Part shown: in pieces, positions 1-13,651 of the stretch
Layout of the letters: the number at the start of each line of letters is the position of its first letter
Numbering within the stretch: the stretch's first letter is position 1
Origin: Brachionus plicatilis
Lineage: Eukaryota; Rotifera; Eurotatoria; Ploima; Brachionidae
Direction of reading: 5' to 3'
Length of the DNA stretch: 64,000 bases
NCBI GenBank assembly: GCA_010279815.1
Contig: QEOQ01000307.1
Coordinates: 168,654 to 232,653, forward strand
Position numbers and translations under genes: made by a program
The notes under the pieces: model-generated
What the model saw: only the letters and a program-made list of their open reading frames with translations
Told to the model about the DNA's origin: nothing
Databases searched by the model: none

Positions 1-531
1 GATAACTTTATATATCTACATCGACGCTATCCATATTTAGACAATATCTTTATTTGATTGATAGAATAAAATTCAATTGATAAATAATCAAAAAAATCTT
101 CGACTCCATAATAAAAAATCTAATAAAACATAAAATGAATAATAATTTGTAAAATTATAAGAAACTAAAATAATATTTTAAATTTGTTTCTCTTTTAAAA
201 ATTACTCAATCACTAATTTTTGTCACATAAAAAAGAACCAAATTCTAACTTTAATCATTTTTTTTAAACATCTTTTTGTCTTTTTTTTTAAATTCTTTTA
301 TTTATTTGTATTTTTTTAAGTTTGAACTAAAAACATTTGGCTGAAAGGAAGGACTAAGATCTTTTCCAAACTACCAGGGTATATCCCTAAATATATTTTA
401 AATAATTAAATAAATAATGAAAAAAAAAGTATTAATGCCCATACATAATTTATCGATATTTCTATCGATCGATTGGTATCGATACCATGCACTAGGCATA
501 ATTAATAATGGTGGAAATTTTTTAATTTTAG
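1..531. other. 5' flank of the SecA-like gene, no gene seen
   Basis: AT-rich, with stops in all frames and no convincing coding segment. It ends in a plausible 3' splice site (T-rich, then TTTTAG at 526-531), so at least its last part is probably an intron or 5' UTR. I could not place an upstream exon: the short ATG-led stretches here either stop at once or do not match the phase of the following exon. Confidence 0.5.
451..486. promoter_or_regulatory. cluster of ATCGAT palindromes (DRE-like), possible promoter element
   Basis: Within 36 bases there are TATCGATA (451-458), CTATCGATCGAT, and the 12-base perfect palindrome GGTATCGATACC (475-486). TATCGATA is the core bound by the DREF factor in Drosophila; use in rotifers is not established. 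The position just upstream of the first visible coding exon suggests a promoter, but this is inference. Confidence 0.25.
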
Positions 532-3500
532 ATTCAATTAATTGTTGAGCTTTTGAAGCCAAAGTTAATCGATGTGCTGGTGGCCAAGTGTGATAGACAA
601 GAATTTGAAATTTTGAAAAACGACTTGATTAAAGCGAGTATTTGCACATCGCAAGAAAAAGACGAATACTTGGTCAAGTGTAAACTAAAACATTCGATAG
701 CCAGAAACAACTGTGTCAGCAAGCAAGGTTTTATGACCAAGTATCGTCTGTTGCTAAGCATGACTCAGCAAGATAAGTTTGACTTTATCAATATTGCTGA
801 ACATGCCAAAATTATTTACATAAACAGCGACAAATTAGAAGAGACCGTTTTGACTATGTTCAAAGAATACGACTATCTTTTAAACGAAGATAAATCGCTT
901 TCGTTTGAACAAATCAAATCGGTCTATCTAACGTTAGGCTATCTAAAAAATCCTAGTCTAACAAATAAGGAATCGATTGTCAAAGTTTTTGCTCAAATTG
1001 AAATTAATTTAAGTGAAAAAATTGAGGACAAAATTCTAAATAACTTAGGCAGAGAAGAGTTTGCTCAGTCCAATCTTCAAGATCAATTAAATGCTGTTTT
1101 AAATCAACGAATTAAAGACGTTGAAGGACAAACTAATGAAATTATGCTCAGAAAATCGGCTTTTTATGAACAAATATTCAAATTAGCTAATGAAAAAGAT
1201 AATGACAAGACAAAAAAGGTCACGATTGTGTTGACATATTGTAATGGTGGCTTGGGTGCAGGCGAGTGTCAACAGTTGGACTCGGCTAGTAGAGAATTAT
1301 TGAAAAAGTGTGAGTGTGATGCGAATGATGAACACAACGCTTTTGAGCAAATTATTTTTAAATTAAGTGAATATCAGTATGATATGTTGGTTATTTCATT
1401 AAAACTGAATGACCAAACAATTGATCAAAATGAACAGAAATGCCTCCAGACTAGATTTAAAGATTTGGTTGGTAAATTTAAAAAGATTTGCACAGATATT
1501 CTGAATGTGAAGTCAAATAGTCAAATGATTAATGCACTTAAGATTTATGCTAATAAATTAGAAGAGAATAAGCTTAATGAAGAAAGAAGAAAAAGATTGT
1601 CAAAATTATGTTTGTTTGGTAAAGAGTCAGATTTTCTAAAAGAGGCCATTAAACTACACAAAGATGTTGAAGCAGCTGATTGGAAAAAATTAGTTAACGA
1701 TGTGCTCATGTCTAGTTTAAGTGAACAATTTGTTGTAAACACTTTTGTCCTTGGGCTTCTTATTTTTTATAAATCGTCAAGAAAAACAAACAATGAGGAC
1801 TTTGTTTACAATCTAATTGATCTTGTCGACATTGAACAATCGCTTAATCAAAACAAATACAATGAACTTCTTGACTATTTGGAAAAATTGAGATTAATTC
1901 CAAAAAAATACACCATCAAACTAATTGAGCGAATCGAATTTAAATTAAAATGTTTGACAGACGATGTGATTTACTTAGCAAACAAGCTAAGTCAATCAAA
2001 TGGTCTTGTTGACAAAAATGCCCAATTTGTTTTGAGTGTAACGGCCGATCTGAGTCAAAGCATTGGTCTAGTGACCAAACAATACCTCACTTACTTAACC
2101 TCTTTTCACAAAACGTTGAACAATTACAAAATACAGCTAAGTGAACTTGAGAATGCACGTAGCTCTGATCAATGCATAATTGACAAGCTACGCGATCAAT
2201 TTATTAACAGTATTGATCTTGTGTTCACTGATTACTTTAGAAACAAAGACGCACAGTTAACTGATGAGACAAATTTTGAAAAAATTTTCAATTCAATCAA
2301 AGAAAGCTCGCATGAACAGACTCTAAGCCAGTTTATACACTATTTGAACATACGGCTCAATCTGAAAATAGAGACTGGTCAAGTGAAAGCGTTGGACAGA
2401 ATTTTGATTGAATCTGAGCTAAGAGATTGGCCACGCAACAAGCCAAATTCATTTATGATCGAACAAGCCTTACAAATGCTAACTAAATCCTATATGATCG
2501 ACTTGGTTCAAAAGACTCAATCAATTCAAAGTCAAATAGAGAGCAAACAGCATCAATTGAACACATTACTGATTAAACTAGTTGATATTTACAAAAGTAA
2601 ATTGGACACTGAAAACAAACTGCTTGTAAAGGCAAGAGTTAACTTTTTGCTTGAATTAATTCACAAATATTTAAAAGTAAAAAATATTCAAAATTTGGAG
2701 GCAATTCTGAATGAAATGGTCAATCTAGCTGATAGTAAAGAGAGCGCAAGCGATATTGAGCTCTATCTGATTGAAAAAGTTAATTCAATTGGCTTTGAGG
2801 GCCTTGACAACGAGCAAAGGCAACTGTTGGCTGTTGGTGAACAAGCAACTATTGATAATTTATTTGAAGCTCTTTTTGGTTCCAGTGACACATCTAAAGT
2901 GTCTCATTTTAGAAAAATGATTGATCAAACACGTACTAAAAAATCAGCCTTGTCAAACACTTTGATCGACAAAATACAACAAATTACAGGCTTTATTCAG
3001 AATTTTTATTTTGTTCAGTATCAAAGTGAAATTGATCAGTTGACCAAACTATGGATCAACACCATTAACAAATACATATATTCAGAGCCAAGTGGACACA
3101 AAGACCTGATTGAACAAAAAGTTAAATTGCACAATTTGATGCGAGCCAAATGCTACAAAGTAAACAATTATTCGGCTTTTATTGACCGACCACAATATTC
3201 AATCAAACTGGTCAATTTGAGTGAAGAGACAAATTTTGTTGTGGACAAGTGTCAAATGCTTTTCGATGACATTTGCCTCTCTCAAACGAACAAAATTTCT
3301 GCATATTATCAATTGATTAACTCTAATTTGGAACAAATCGAACTGGATTTGTTCACTTTAGAAGAATTTGAAATAAAAAACAAGTTAAATGACGTTATGT
3401 GCTTTGAATTAGATCAAGAGCTGAAAGAGATTAGATCTCGGCGAGAACAAGTTATACAGCAGATATGCCAAAATGTTCATCAACTAAAAAATGAGCAAGT

Positions 3501-6500
3501 TAGATTGCTCGATAGAAAGAGTTTGAATGAATTTAGCTCTAAGTTTGAACAGGATTTTAATAAAATTCTGATGACTTGTGATCAAGATTCATTGATAAGT
3601 AAAAAACTGAGATCAGTGTACACTTATGTTTCAAGCGAAAAACACCGTCACACACACAAGGCTTATATATATTTGAATTATAGAGCTGTTTTTGACGACA
3701 CTAAGGTCTCCAGACTAACCAGTGACTATTTGAACAAAATTGGACAATTTGTTTTGACCGATTGGCATTCGCTGTCAATAAAATCTGATTTTATCAACCT
3801 TCAATTGTCTACACAAGACTTTGATTGTTTAGATTTGAGTGACTTAAGGAAAAAAATTTACTATTTTCTCATCTATTTGTCTAGTAGTGATGTAAATAAA
3901 GTCAATCTAATAAGGTTTTGTGAATATCTGCTATCCAAAATTGACCAGCCTGATTCCATTGAATGTTTTAACATGATCATTGAATGGATAATTGATAGTT
4001 CAGTTTTTGAAAAGACTTCTAGAATTTTGGCGCAACGAATAGCTGAAAAATTGACCGAGTCAATTTGTGACCAAGAAGAAGACCGTAAATATTCAAAAAG
4101 TGTCATTGAATTTTTGCTTGATTTGAGTCAAACTGACCAGAAAAGCTCAACATTAATTGTAAACTTTGTTCAAAAATTTGGCATTGATTTTTTCAAAAAA
4201 TTTTTCCTCAGTAAAATCGAAGTAAAATTGTTTACAAGCATCAATTTAGCTGATTATTTGAATGTACTGTGCAATAACGATGTGACCATTTGGCAAGATG
4301 TTCTATTTGATCAATTTATCAGCTTATTTTGTCAATCTGGAGCACAAAGAGAAAAAAATTCAATTTTAAAAAATGATCAAAATTTGACTGAAAGTCTAAA
4401 TTTAATGCTAGACACATCCAGTAGTGAAAAGTGCGAAAAATTCTACTTGAATATTAAAAAAAAATTGATTGAAAGTAAAAAAGAAATAAAAGATTTGGAA
4501 TTGATCAAAAAATTTAAAGACAGTGTACTAAAATGTGTCAATTTGATGGCAAAATTTGAGCTGGTGGAATTTTTTGATTCAGTAAAAAACAAATTGAGTG
4601 GAAAAGCAATTGATTTGAATGTTTGCACAGAGATACTTAATTTTGGTATGATGATGGCAGAATGCGTTGGCGAATTGACCTTGGTCATTAACTCTCCAAG
4701 TCCGTGCTTGTACAAAAGAGTGCTAATATTGACCATTGGTCATTTGATGGTTAAGCTTTTCAATATTGAAGACAAAGAAAAAAGAGCAAATTCAATTATG
4801 GCTCGTGTTTATAAACACGTGCCAAACGGTAGTGAACGTTTATTGAGCATCATAGCTCTTAAACTTGATTCCAACCTCAAGTCTGGACTAAGATACGAAT
4901 CTAGTGAGATCGACACTCTAAACGATAATCTAAGGTATTTATAGATTTTCAAATAATTACACTGAGCTCCTACATAAATCACAAGGGTTTTAAAAATTCA
5001 AAGTTTTATTAGGTTTAAGTTATCATTATGTCCGCTTTGACTGAAAACATTTATGTTTTTTAATTTGAGCACATTTTTGTTATTTTTCAAAAAAAAAACT
5101 TAGTCTTTGAAGAAATAAAATAAAAATTTATTTATTTATTTTTGTATCGTGAAATTCAAGTACAAATTGTACAAAAATTCATCCTTTTTTGATTAATTAA
5201 AATTAAAGTTAATAAAATTTACAAAAAAAATATTGTAACAAATGGCGACATGCTTTGTTGCACCTTTTTTACTTAAAATAATTTTACCCATGCTTTAATA
5301 AAATAAAAAATAAAATATCATTAAGAATTAAATTGATTATTGGTTTAATTTACTAAAAAAAAAGAAATTAATGATTTTATTTACTTAATGATACTGCAAC
5401 AAAATTTGTTAGGAATATTTGTTAAGAATTTTTTTAGTATATTTTATTAACTTAAATTTTAATTCATCAAAAAATAGAGAATTTTTGTTCAATTTATACT
5501 TGAATTCATAATGCCTTTATTTTTGAATTAATTGATTAAGTAGTCTTTTTTTTTAAGGTTTAAAATTTATTTTTATGTATTGGACAGAGTTGTTTATGAG
5601 TCCCAAAAAAAGCGCAAGTCCGGACTTTTTTTTAAATTGGCTGGATCAGGCTTCATATCAAAAAATTTTTATACTCTTGGGTTGTCTAATGCAAAAGATT
5701 TGCCATATAACAGAATTTTGTTGCAATTTTAGCATAAATTTCTTATTCAGTATTCAAAATTTTAAGACATGACTTGGACTTGACTTGAGACTTTTAAACA
5801 ACTCCTGAATTGGTACCAAAAAAAAAAGCTAAAATTAAGTTATTGAAGTATTTTTATTTGAGAAAATATTTAATCAAAAAATTAAAGAAAAAAATATACG
5901 TTTAGTTAAATCAAGTCTTATTTTTCATTTTTTGGAGCCTTTAGCTACTTAGTTATAAATATTTTCTTTTTTATTGTAAAAACCTTCTATAATTCGAATA
6001 AATAAATGATATGTTATTTATTTATTCAATTAACGCTTATTCTGCGGTTATTGATGCAAAAAATATAAAATTAATATAAAAAATTAAAAATTTTGTGCAA
6101 CCGAATTCCAGGCTCTGCAAAAACTCTGCAATTTTCTGTAAAATGCACACCATTAAAAAATATTTGATTAGAAAATGCAATAAATTGCAAAGTTTTTGCA
6201 GAGCCTGGAATTTAAATTTTTGCACAATTAGAAAATAAATTATAGCATTTTTACTTTTTGTACTGTAATTTTTGTACTAAAATTTCACATTGCCATTAAA
6301 TTCTATTTTTTTTTATTAAATTAAGAGTAAGGGGAGGACCCCGAACATGACTAAATGGAGTCAGTTAAAAATTATCTTTTTTCTCTTTAATTTTACATGT
6401 TTAATTATTTACAATTAATGAACTTATTTAGACAACTTTTTTTTATTTTGTTCTAAATTTTTTTTGTTAAAATTAAATTAATTATGGAGATTTTTGACTC

Positions 6501-9500
6501 TAATTTTTTATTTGTAGAGATCGGAGAATGGTTTGATTTAGGAACAGTTTTGTAGTTTGCAATAAAATGCATAGTTCAATCAAGTATATTTTAATTTTGT
6601 GCATTTTACAGAAAATTGCAGAGTTTTTGACTATTTTAAATAAAACTTTGAGGGAAAAAAAATTGAAAATTTTTAAATAATCATTTATTAAATTTTTTTT
6701 TGTTTTGTTAGCTTGCTGTTCAAAGTTTATTACTATCAACCCAAGTGTATTGATCGGTTAAATGATTTGCCCATATTGAAGTGGTCGTCCATTTTGCGAG
6801 TTGAACAAATCAAGTACGAACTGAACACAAACGACTCTCAAATAGTGTCCGATTTGCATTTAATTGAAAAGCTTCGCGGCCTCGAAATAACACAGCGTTT
6901 TATTCAAATTGTTAAATCGGTCAAAATAGAAGACTTGTTGCTCAAGTTTATTGTGACTAAATTCAGAAAAAACGAATGGGACTTGAATGACAAAGTGCTG
7001 ACTCTAATCGAAACAAACAAAAATGCATCTGAATGGATTGAGGTGATAAAGAAATTTGACTTGGAGTCAAAGTCAAAAGCGCTGACTCGTTCTGAGGTAA
7101 TAGACGAAATGAAGAGACTCGAGGCCAATGGTGAAATTAACAGTTATGTAAAAAAATTAATAGAGAGAAATGAAACTGGAAAGTGTATAATTGAACTTTG
7201 TCTCGATAAGCTGGACACAGTGTACCAGAATGGCTCAAGTTTGTTTTCTAATATGAAAAATAAAATTGAAGAGTACGAAAAAAGTGAGATTAGTGAATGG
7301 ACAAAATTGTACAAACAGGAGAAAAAAAATAATCTTGAATCTCTTAATTGTGTTCATGTTGTTGAGCTTGTGGCTGTGTTGTGTCGATCAGTTGAGCTTG
7401 TGTACAAATACAAGGCGCGAGATGTGCAAAAAATAGCATTGCTTTTGTTCATGGACAGCATTGTGTTCAATTTTAGTGGTCGTTTGGCAAACATATCAAC
7501 AGGCGAGGGAAAATCTCTCATAACTATTTGGACGACCATAGCTTATATTCTAATTAAAGGCGGCAATGTGGACATATTGACCAGTTCGGAGATTTTGGCC
7601 GAACGAGATTCACTTGAGAGTACAGAAATGTTCGCCATGTTTGACATAATTGTGACAAACAACTGTGACTCATTGGCCAATGCAGACGAAAATGTGCGCA
7701 AGCAACGATACTCGAACAGTATGGTTGTGTATGGCGACATTGGCAGCTTTCAGCGGGACATTTTGCTGAGCAAATACTTTGAAAAAGAAATTCGTACAGA
7801 CCTAGCCGGTTGTTTGATTATAGACGAAGTGGACAGCATGTGCATAGACAACATTTGCAACACATTGTACATATCTCATCAAATAGCCGACTTGACTTAT
7901 ATGAAACATTTTTATTGTTTAATTTGGCATGCGGTTAATAATCAGGACACGCAAGAATACACAGAAGAAAATGTGCAAAAAGTCAAGACATATGTGCAAA
8001 GTTTAATGGATGGAAGTTATTTTAACTATCCGTCTAATTTGCAAGATTTTGTTAATAGACGCTTGGAAGTGTGGATAAATAATGCCTATGTAGCCAAACA
8101 TCATGCAGAAGAGGGTAATCACTACAGTGTGCTGTCAACGGGAAAAAAAAGTGGAGAGACAGTGATCAACGACCTGCAAACAGGAGTTGAACAGCTAAAC
8201 ACTCAGTGGAGCGATGGTCTACAACAATTCATTCAATTAAAGCATTTGAATAGACTAGGCGAAGAGAGTCTTAAAGCCATATTCATGTCAAATTATGTTT
8301 TTTTTACACAATACAAAGGCAACATATACGGTATGACTGGCACTCTAGGGGCTAGCATTGAACGCGATTTGCTCGCCAAAGCCTACGATTTGGACTTTTT
8401 CCAATTGCCTCGATTTAAAAAAGAGCTAAACATCAAACAAGATGATTGGCTTGTGGCAAATAAATGTCAATGGCTAGAGAAAATAAACCACGATGTCGAT
8501 TTGCATGTGTCTGAAAATCGTGTTGTGTCCATTGATGAACAAAATCAAGCAAAAAAAAAATTTAACCATGTAAACAAAGAAATAAATGAGCTTGAGTCAA
8601 AAATTGATGATTTAAAAAAAAAAGATCACTTGAGTGAAGGTGACTTGTTGGCTTTGAAACAGCAATTGAAAAGTAAAAAGTTAGAATTGCAAGACTTGAA
8701 TGATACATGCGGGGAAATGGCGGAGGCGGACAGGAACCGCGGAGGACGCTGTGTACTCATTATATGCGAGAGCAAAAATCATGTGCATGACATAGTCAAA
8801 ACGTTGTTCTACAAACACAAACACTTGTATGAGTACACTGGCAAAGTAGAAGGCTTGACCAAAGTGATTGGTGTGCACAAGAGAAAAAGAGTTTGGATAG
8901 AACAAATGCGACCAGGAGACATTGTGGTCGCTACTAATGTGGCCGGTCGAGGCACTGACTTCAAGATTAGTCGACTGGCCGAGAGAAACGGCGGACTGCA
9001 TGTGATCATTGCCTATTTGCCAGACAATGTTCGTGTCGAGATGCAAGCATTGGGCAGGAGTGGTCGCAAAGGTGACCGAGGAAGTGGCCGATTGATTGTG
9101 TACGATCAACGAGCAGCCAATTTGAACTCCACTCACATAAGCATTCCAAGCCTTAAAGATGAACGTGATTTAAACGAAGAGCAAAGACTTCATCACATAC
9201 GAGTACAAATGATTCCAAGAGTGATGCTCGAACGAGACCTATTTGTTCGATTTGATTCACTATACGAGAACAAAGTCAAGGATCTACTCAAGTCCACTGC
9301 TAAGCCAGACTATCGTCATTTGCAAATTAAATCATTGCACAATCATTGGGCCTTTTGGCTTGATAAAATGTCGTCAACAATCAACAATGTGAACACAACT
9401 AATGAGCAAACGTTGAAAAAACACGCTTTGGATCAATTGGACATATTTGCCAGTGAAATTGAGAACAAACTAAAAAGAAATGATCACGGAATCCAAGCAC

Positions 9501-12500
9501 TTATTGATGAGCCCGGCGAGTTAATCAAACTGGCCATGCACAACATTCAAGAAGGAAATTTCAACGCAGCTATATTGAACTGCGATCATATCAATGAAAA
9601 GTATGCGCCCACTTTAACGCCATATTCTCACTATTACAAAGCGATTGCACTGTTCCAACCAGTCATGTCAAAAAGTCGAAGTATCAAAGCGCTTAACTCT
9701 TTAGACGGTCAAAGCGAAACCACTTGCACAAATGAACAAGCTGACCAGGCACTAAAATTGTTGAAAAAAGCAGCCTTTTTGTTTGAATTAGAAATAGAAA
9801 AACTAAAAGCTCAAAGTGTCATTTTGGCAGATATCGAATCGAACAAATCAATTGTGGCTACACAAAATGATCTTTTTACAAAAAGTAACACCAACGAGTC
9901 ATTAGCTTTGACTGTGCATCTAATGGCAGCCAGAATTGCAATCGGCCTTGACCTAAACCTTGATGAGTTAAAGCAAATGTTTAAACATTCAATCGTTGGC
10001 GAAAGCAAAATGAAAGAGCTGTTCGAGTTGGCTCTTGGTCATGACACTCTTCAGCCGTTCCTAAAAATACAACGATTCAGCAAAAAAATTCAAATTAAAA
10101 TTCACGTTGAAAAAACACAACAAAATCAAAGTGTTTTGAACAAAATTCTCTCTAAACACTCAATTGGTGGTCAGTCAACTTCAATCGATGAGAGTAAAAT
10201 AGTTTTAGATAATTTGGAGTCAAATGTTAAATTTAGACTAGAAGAGGAGGAAATTAATTTTTCTTATGAAATTTATATTCAAGATAGAGTTAGTGAGTGT
10301 ATGAAATGTTTAGAGTTGCCCAATCGGTTCATACCGTTCAAAAAACTGCTCATTAAAGCCATTCTCAACCAATCAGTTGGCTTGAAGACAGCTTCAGAAC
10401 GAGCCAAAATTTACCAATTGTTCAAACAAAAACTTGATGTCTATTGCACTCAAAAAAACAAAATTCAACATTTTTTGCTCACTAATTTTGGCCAAGTCAA
10501 GCAACAAATTTCCGATCAAATTCAGACTAAAAAAATAGACACCGACAGCCTTTTGGATTTGATAGAAAAAAATCAACAATCAAAAAAATTGTTGTTTGGC
10601 TCATCAGCTCATCAATTTGTTCGATTTTTGTCACAGTCAAAATTTTCATTCTCTCAACCAACATTTGTTTCTACACTTGGACAGTTTAGGGATAAAATTT
10701 TGTTGAGCAATTCGGTATCGGCTGAAAAATTGTCTCATCTCGATTTGAGTTTTTGTGAACAAGCGGACTTGTTAACATCAAAAATTCTGTCTCTCATTGT
10801 CATCAATTTGTCTGGACGTGCTGAAATCGAAATGGAACAAGTGCGTCAATTGATGCACAATTCAAATTCAAATTGTGAAAAATTAACAAATATTTTAATT
10901 GAAAACGGTTTGGCAAAAGATTTTTGTACTCAATTAGGCTTTAAGTTAGTTAATTACAACAATGACGATATTATCAAGTGCAATGAATCAATCAGGCGTT
11001 TGTTTGAGCCAAAGATAAACGCAAAACAAAAATTAGAACTAAACGGTGAAGATTTTTTGAAGTATTTACGAGCAATTGGCATTGTCAAGAGTCAACGCTT
11101 AACATTATTGAGTAAGAATGTGAACAAATGTGACATTAAAAGGACCATAGAAGAATGCATTGGTGACAAAGTAGCTGAGTTTGTTGAAAATGCAATTGAA
11201 CAAGGTCGCGCAAAAAAGAAAAAATATTTGGTCTTTAACAATCGAGATAAAGAAGTAAACAAATTTAAATCGTTTGTTTCGCAAGCATTACTTAGCTGCT
11301 TGAGTCCATTAAAAACGTCAACAAAGTGTCACATTGCGTACACCGATTTGATCGACACTTTCAAAGGAATGCATTTGCCTCGCGAAGTCGACCAGTACAA
11401 ACAGCTTGGCAGAAATATGGTATTTTCGCTGAGCAATTTGAGTGTACCATGGTCTTGCACAATGTATGGTGTGGCTCTTCATGGCTCTGTGCAAGCCAAA
11501 ATTGGAAATTTTCTCATATGCAGACACGCTTTGCGACAAAGCTGCTCGACCAAGACCAAATTGGCTTCAACTGAGCAAATTGTAAACGACGTGGTCTATG
11601 TGGCTCATTCAAATGAATCAATGAGTTCGGCTAGCCTGTTTGTGTGTGCCAAAATGTTGACCTCTGTTCTAGCTGGCTCGGTCATCGGAATTGATTGTTT
11701 TAATCGGCAAAGAGCTCAATTGTCAAGCGGTAAAGAGAACAAGACAGTTTTTTCACACCAGATTAAGCAAGCACTAGCACAAATACAATCGTCAACTACA
11801 CAAATGGAAACTGGCTCTTGGCTAACAAACACCATTTTTGAGCACACATTTAAATCAATTATTTCATACATCGAGTCCAATCAAGAATACAAAAAAAGAT
11901 GCCAATCCTTGTGCAAAAATTTAGTTCACTCGGGAGCCAAAAGTCGACCAGAAGTCGATATTTTAATTAAGCAAAAATTTGAGGAAATAGACCTTGAATT
12001 TTATGATCGGCTAAGCATGAAGATTGACCATTTGATAAGCCAACTTTTGGGCCCGCTAGCCATTCAGTTGAGTGATGCAAATTTTGAAAATGTTTTTGTC
12101 CATGAGCCTACAATGTTTGAAATTGTTAATTTGGTAAATGACACAGTATTTGGCGTAGACAAAGATCTTAGAGCTAGGCTTGTTGAAGATAGAACACACA
12201 CCGTTGATTGTGATGACTTGCTAGTTGTCGTAAACAACCGAGTGTTCGAAAGTATAAGTGTCAAACTTTTCAGTGCTGTATTTAGTGAAAATTTCAACAA
12301 GTTTTTAAACCATGTTCTAAAATCGGCGAGCAAAAAAAATCAACAAGTATTTTTAGAAAAGTTAAACGAGCTTAAAAAAATCGGCTTGTCTCATGATCAA
12401 CTTTTGGCACAGGATTTATTTAGACATAAACTAGACCAGGCTAAGTTTCACTTACACAAACACATTGATGAAATTAAAATTTTGAAAAACAGCATTTTCA

Positions 12501-12517
12501 CCATTGAATTTCTGTAA
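532..12517 (+). CDS. giant SecA-like preprotein-translocase-type ATPase (two exons)
   Basis: Exons 532-4934 and 6712-12517. The first ends at a GTATTT donor after two bases of a codon; the second follows an AG acceptor and supplies the third base, giving about 3,402 residues. There is no ATG at the 5' end of the open frame and a TAG lies at 529-531, so an upstream exon probably exists. Residues 1-1467 are helical, charged and unrecognised. The second exon has the SecA motor motifs: Walker A STGEGKS (near 7497), Walker B IIDEVDS (7818-7838), GMTGT (8331), NVAGRGTD (8940) and ALGRSGRKGDRGS (9050). A TPR-like stretch follows, then about 1,000 unrecognised residues. Bacterial SecA has about 900 residues and drives export through SecYEG. 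I see no zinc-binding tail, signal peptide or transit peptide. Function here is unknown; ATP-driven movement of a polypeptide or nucleic acid is inference. Confidence 0.85.
5585..5807. mobile_element. decayed hAT-like MITE
   Basis: Terminal inverted repeats CAGAGTTGTTTATGAGTC on the left and, read on the other strand, CAGGAGTTGTTTAAAAGTC on the right. The interior has the AAGTC/GACTTGACTTGAG repeats also seen in the better-preserved copy at 49152-49529. Flanks share only ATTGG, so the target duplication is degraded. Confidence 0.55.
6093..6226. repeat. inverted repeat of the CTGCAA family
   Basis: Arms of about 50 bases: TTCCAGGCTCTGCAAAAACT on the left returns as its reverse complement before TTTGCACA on the right. 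Part of the left arm recurs inverted at 6598-6627. Related degenerate sequences occur at 14195-14375 and 57374-57497, so this is a dispersed foldback family. Confidence 0.6.
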
Positions 12518-12595
12518 TTTTTCACTTATATTAATTGATAAAAATAATAAATTGGGAAAAATTTTTTCTTTTTAAATTTTACTCATATTATGCGT

Positions 12596-12601
12596 AATAA
12601 A
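12596..12601 (+). terminator. polyadenylation signal AATAAA
   Basis: AATAAA 79 bases past the stop codon of the SecA-like gene, followed by T-rich sequence. In such an AT-rich genome the hexamer is common, so position is the main support. Confidence 0.35.
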
Positions 12602-13105
12602 CTACGCTGATTATTTTTAAATTTGAATTTAATCAAACTGGAAAAGTCAATAATTTAATTTATTTTATTTTTAAATTCATAAAAAATTGTAATTTAAATG
12701 AGATTTTTGTGATTTGTGAAAAGAGAAATTTAATATTTCCATTTAACATGGTCAATTTTACTTATTGAATATGAAAATTTCTCTCTAATACTTTGTTTTT
12801 TTTTAAATTAATTTATTAAAAGCAATTCGTAAAAAATATAATAACAATATCATATTTAAAATATGCTTCGATTTTAAGCGAGACACAATATTCACCAGTT
12901 AAATCCTAATTTGGATCTTCTGTAATTAGTAATCTTCTGGTTATTTATTCTTTCAAAGTAGATGTCCAGGCAGTGATAATCATGATATCACTCACCCATT
13001 ATTTACTAAATTGATCTCAAAGTCTTTAAAGTATTGAGAAACTTACTTATCATTCTTCTCTAAAACCCTTTTATTTAAATATTGAGTTGCTTATGATATT
13101 AAAAC

Positions 13106-13651
13106 GGCAAATTGAAGTTTGAGTTCAAGATCAAAAGATCAAAATATAAATTGTAATATTTTTGTTAAATAATAGAGAAAAAATAAATTTTTTCAAAAGC
13201 AATTGCTTGACATGTCATGTTAAGTTTATTTTCATATTTAAAATTTTAAAATGTCCCTTTTTATTGAACTTTAATAGATTTAAATATTTTAATTGATTTT
13301 AGTGAAAACTTACTTTTAAAGATAAAATAATTAACTGTTTTAAAATTTTAAATGTATAAAAGTAGAAAAATAAAATTATTTCAGTTTGAATGAATGGATA
13401 TAAAAGTTATAAATTTGAATTTGTGAATTAACTTAACCTGAATTATTTAAACTATTGATTGTTTTTGTTAAACAAATTAGAGATCAATCATTTTGATGTT
13501 AATTTGATAATGAACCATTATTAGACATACCATGTCTAGTAATGTTTAGTATTTATTTCTTAAAAATTATTAAAATCATTAGATTAATTAGGTTTTAAAA
13601 TTTTAAATGATCGTTTTGATCTTAAAATTTGATCTGAAACTTCAATTTGCC
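13106..13651. mobile_element. MITE, 546 bp, with 8-bp target duplication (copy 1)
   Basis: Ends GGCAAATTGAAGTTT and its inverted match AACTTCAATTTGCC. The flanking 8-mers are identical (ATTAAAAC at 13098-13105 and 13652-13659). An 8-bp duplication points to a hAT-type transposase acting in trans. It has no coding capacity. A copy of identical length lies at 29918-30463, and a related 515-bp subfamily at 51199-51713. Confidence 0.85.

Larger units (their letters stand above)
4935..6711 (+). other. intron of the SecA-like gene
   Basis: Begins GTATTT and ends in a T-rich tract plus TTAG. The join leaves codon phase 2 on the left and one base on the right, so the frame is kept. It holds a decayed hAT-type MITE (5585-5807), an inverted repeat (6093-6226) and a 30-base segment at 6598-6627 that is the exact reverse complement of 6119-6148. 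Short frames here translate these repeats and look non-coding. Confidence 0.8.

Noticed and set aside
4935..4944. Stop codon at 4942-4944 as the end of a separate 1,463-residue protein
   Set aside because: The frame passes AG|GTATTT just before the stop and resumes in exact phase at 6712, so the stop is intronic.
5575..5772. Plus-strand frame in the SecA intron
   Set aside because: Coincides with the decayed hAT MITE and translates its terminal repeat.
8681..9136. 151-codon reverse-strand frame inside the SecA-like motor
   Set aside because: Shadow of a strongly conserved plus-strand coding region.
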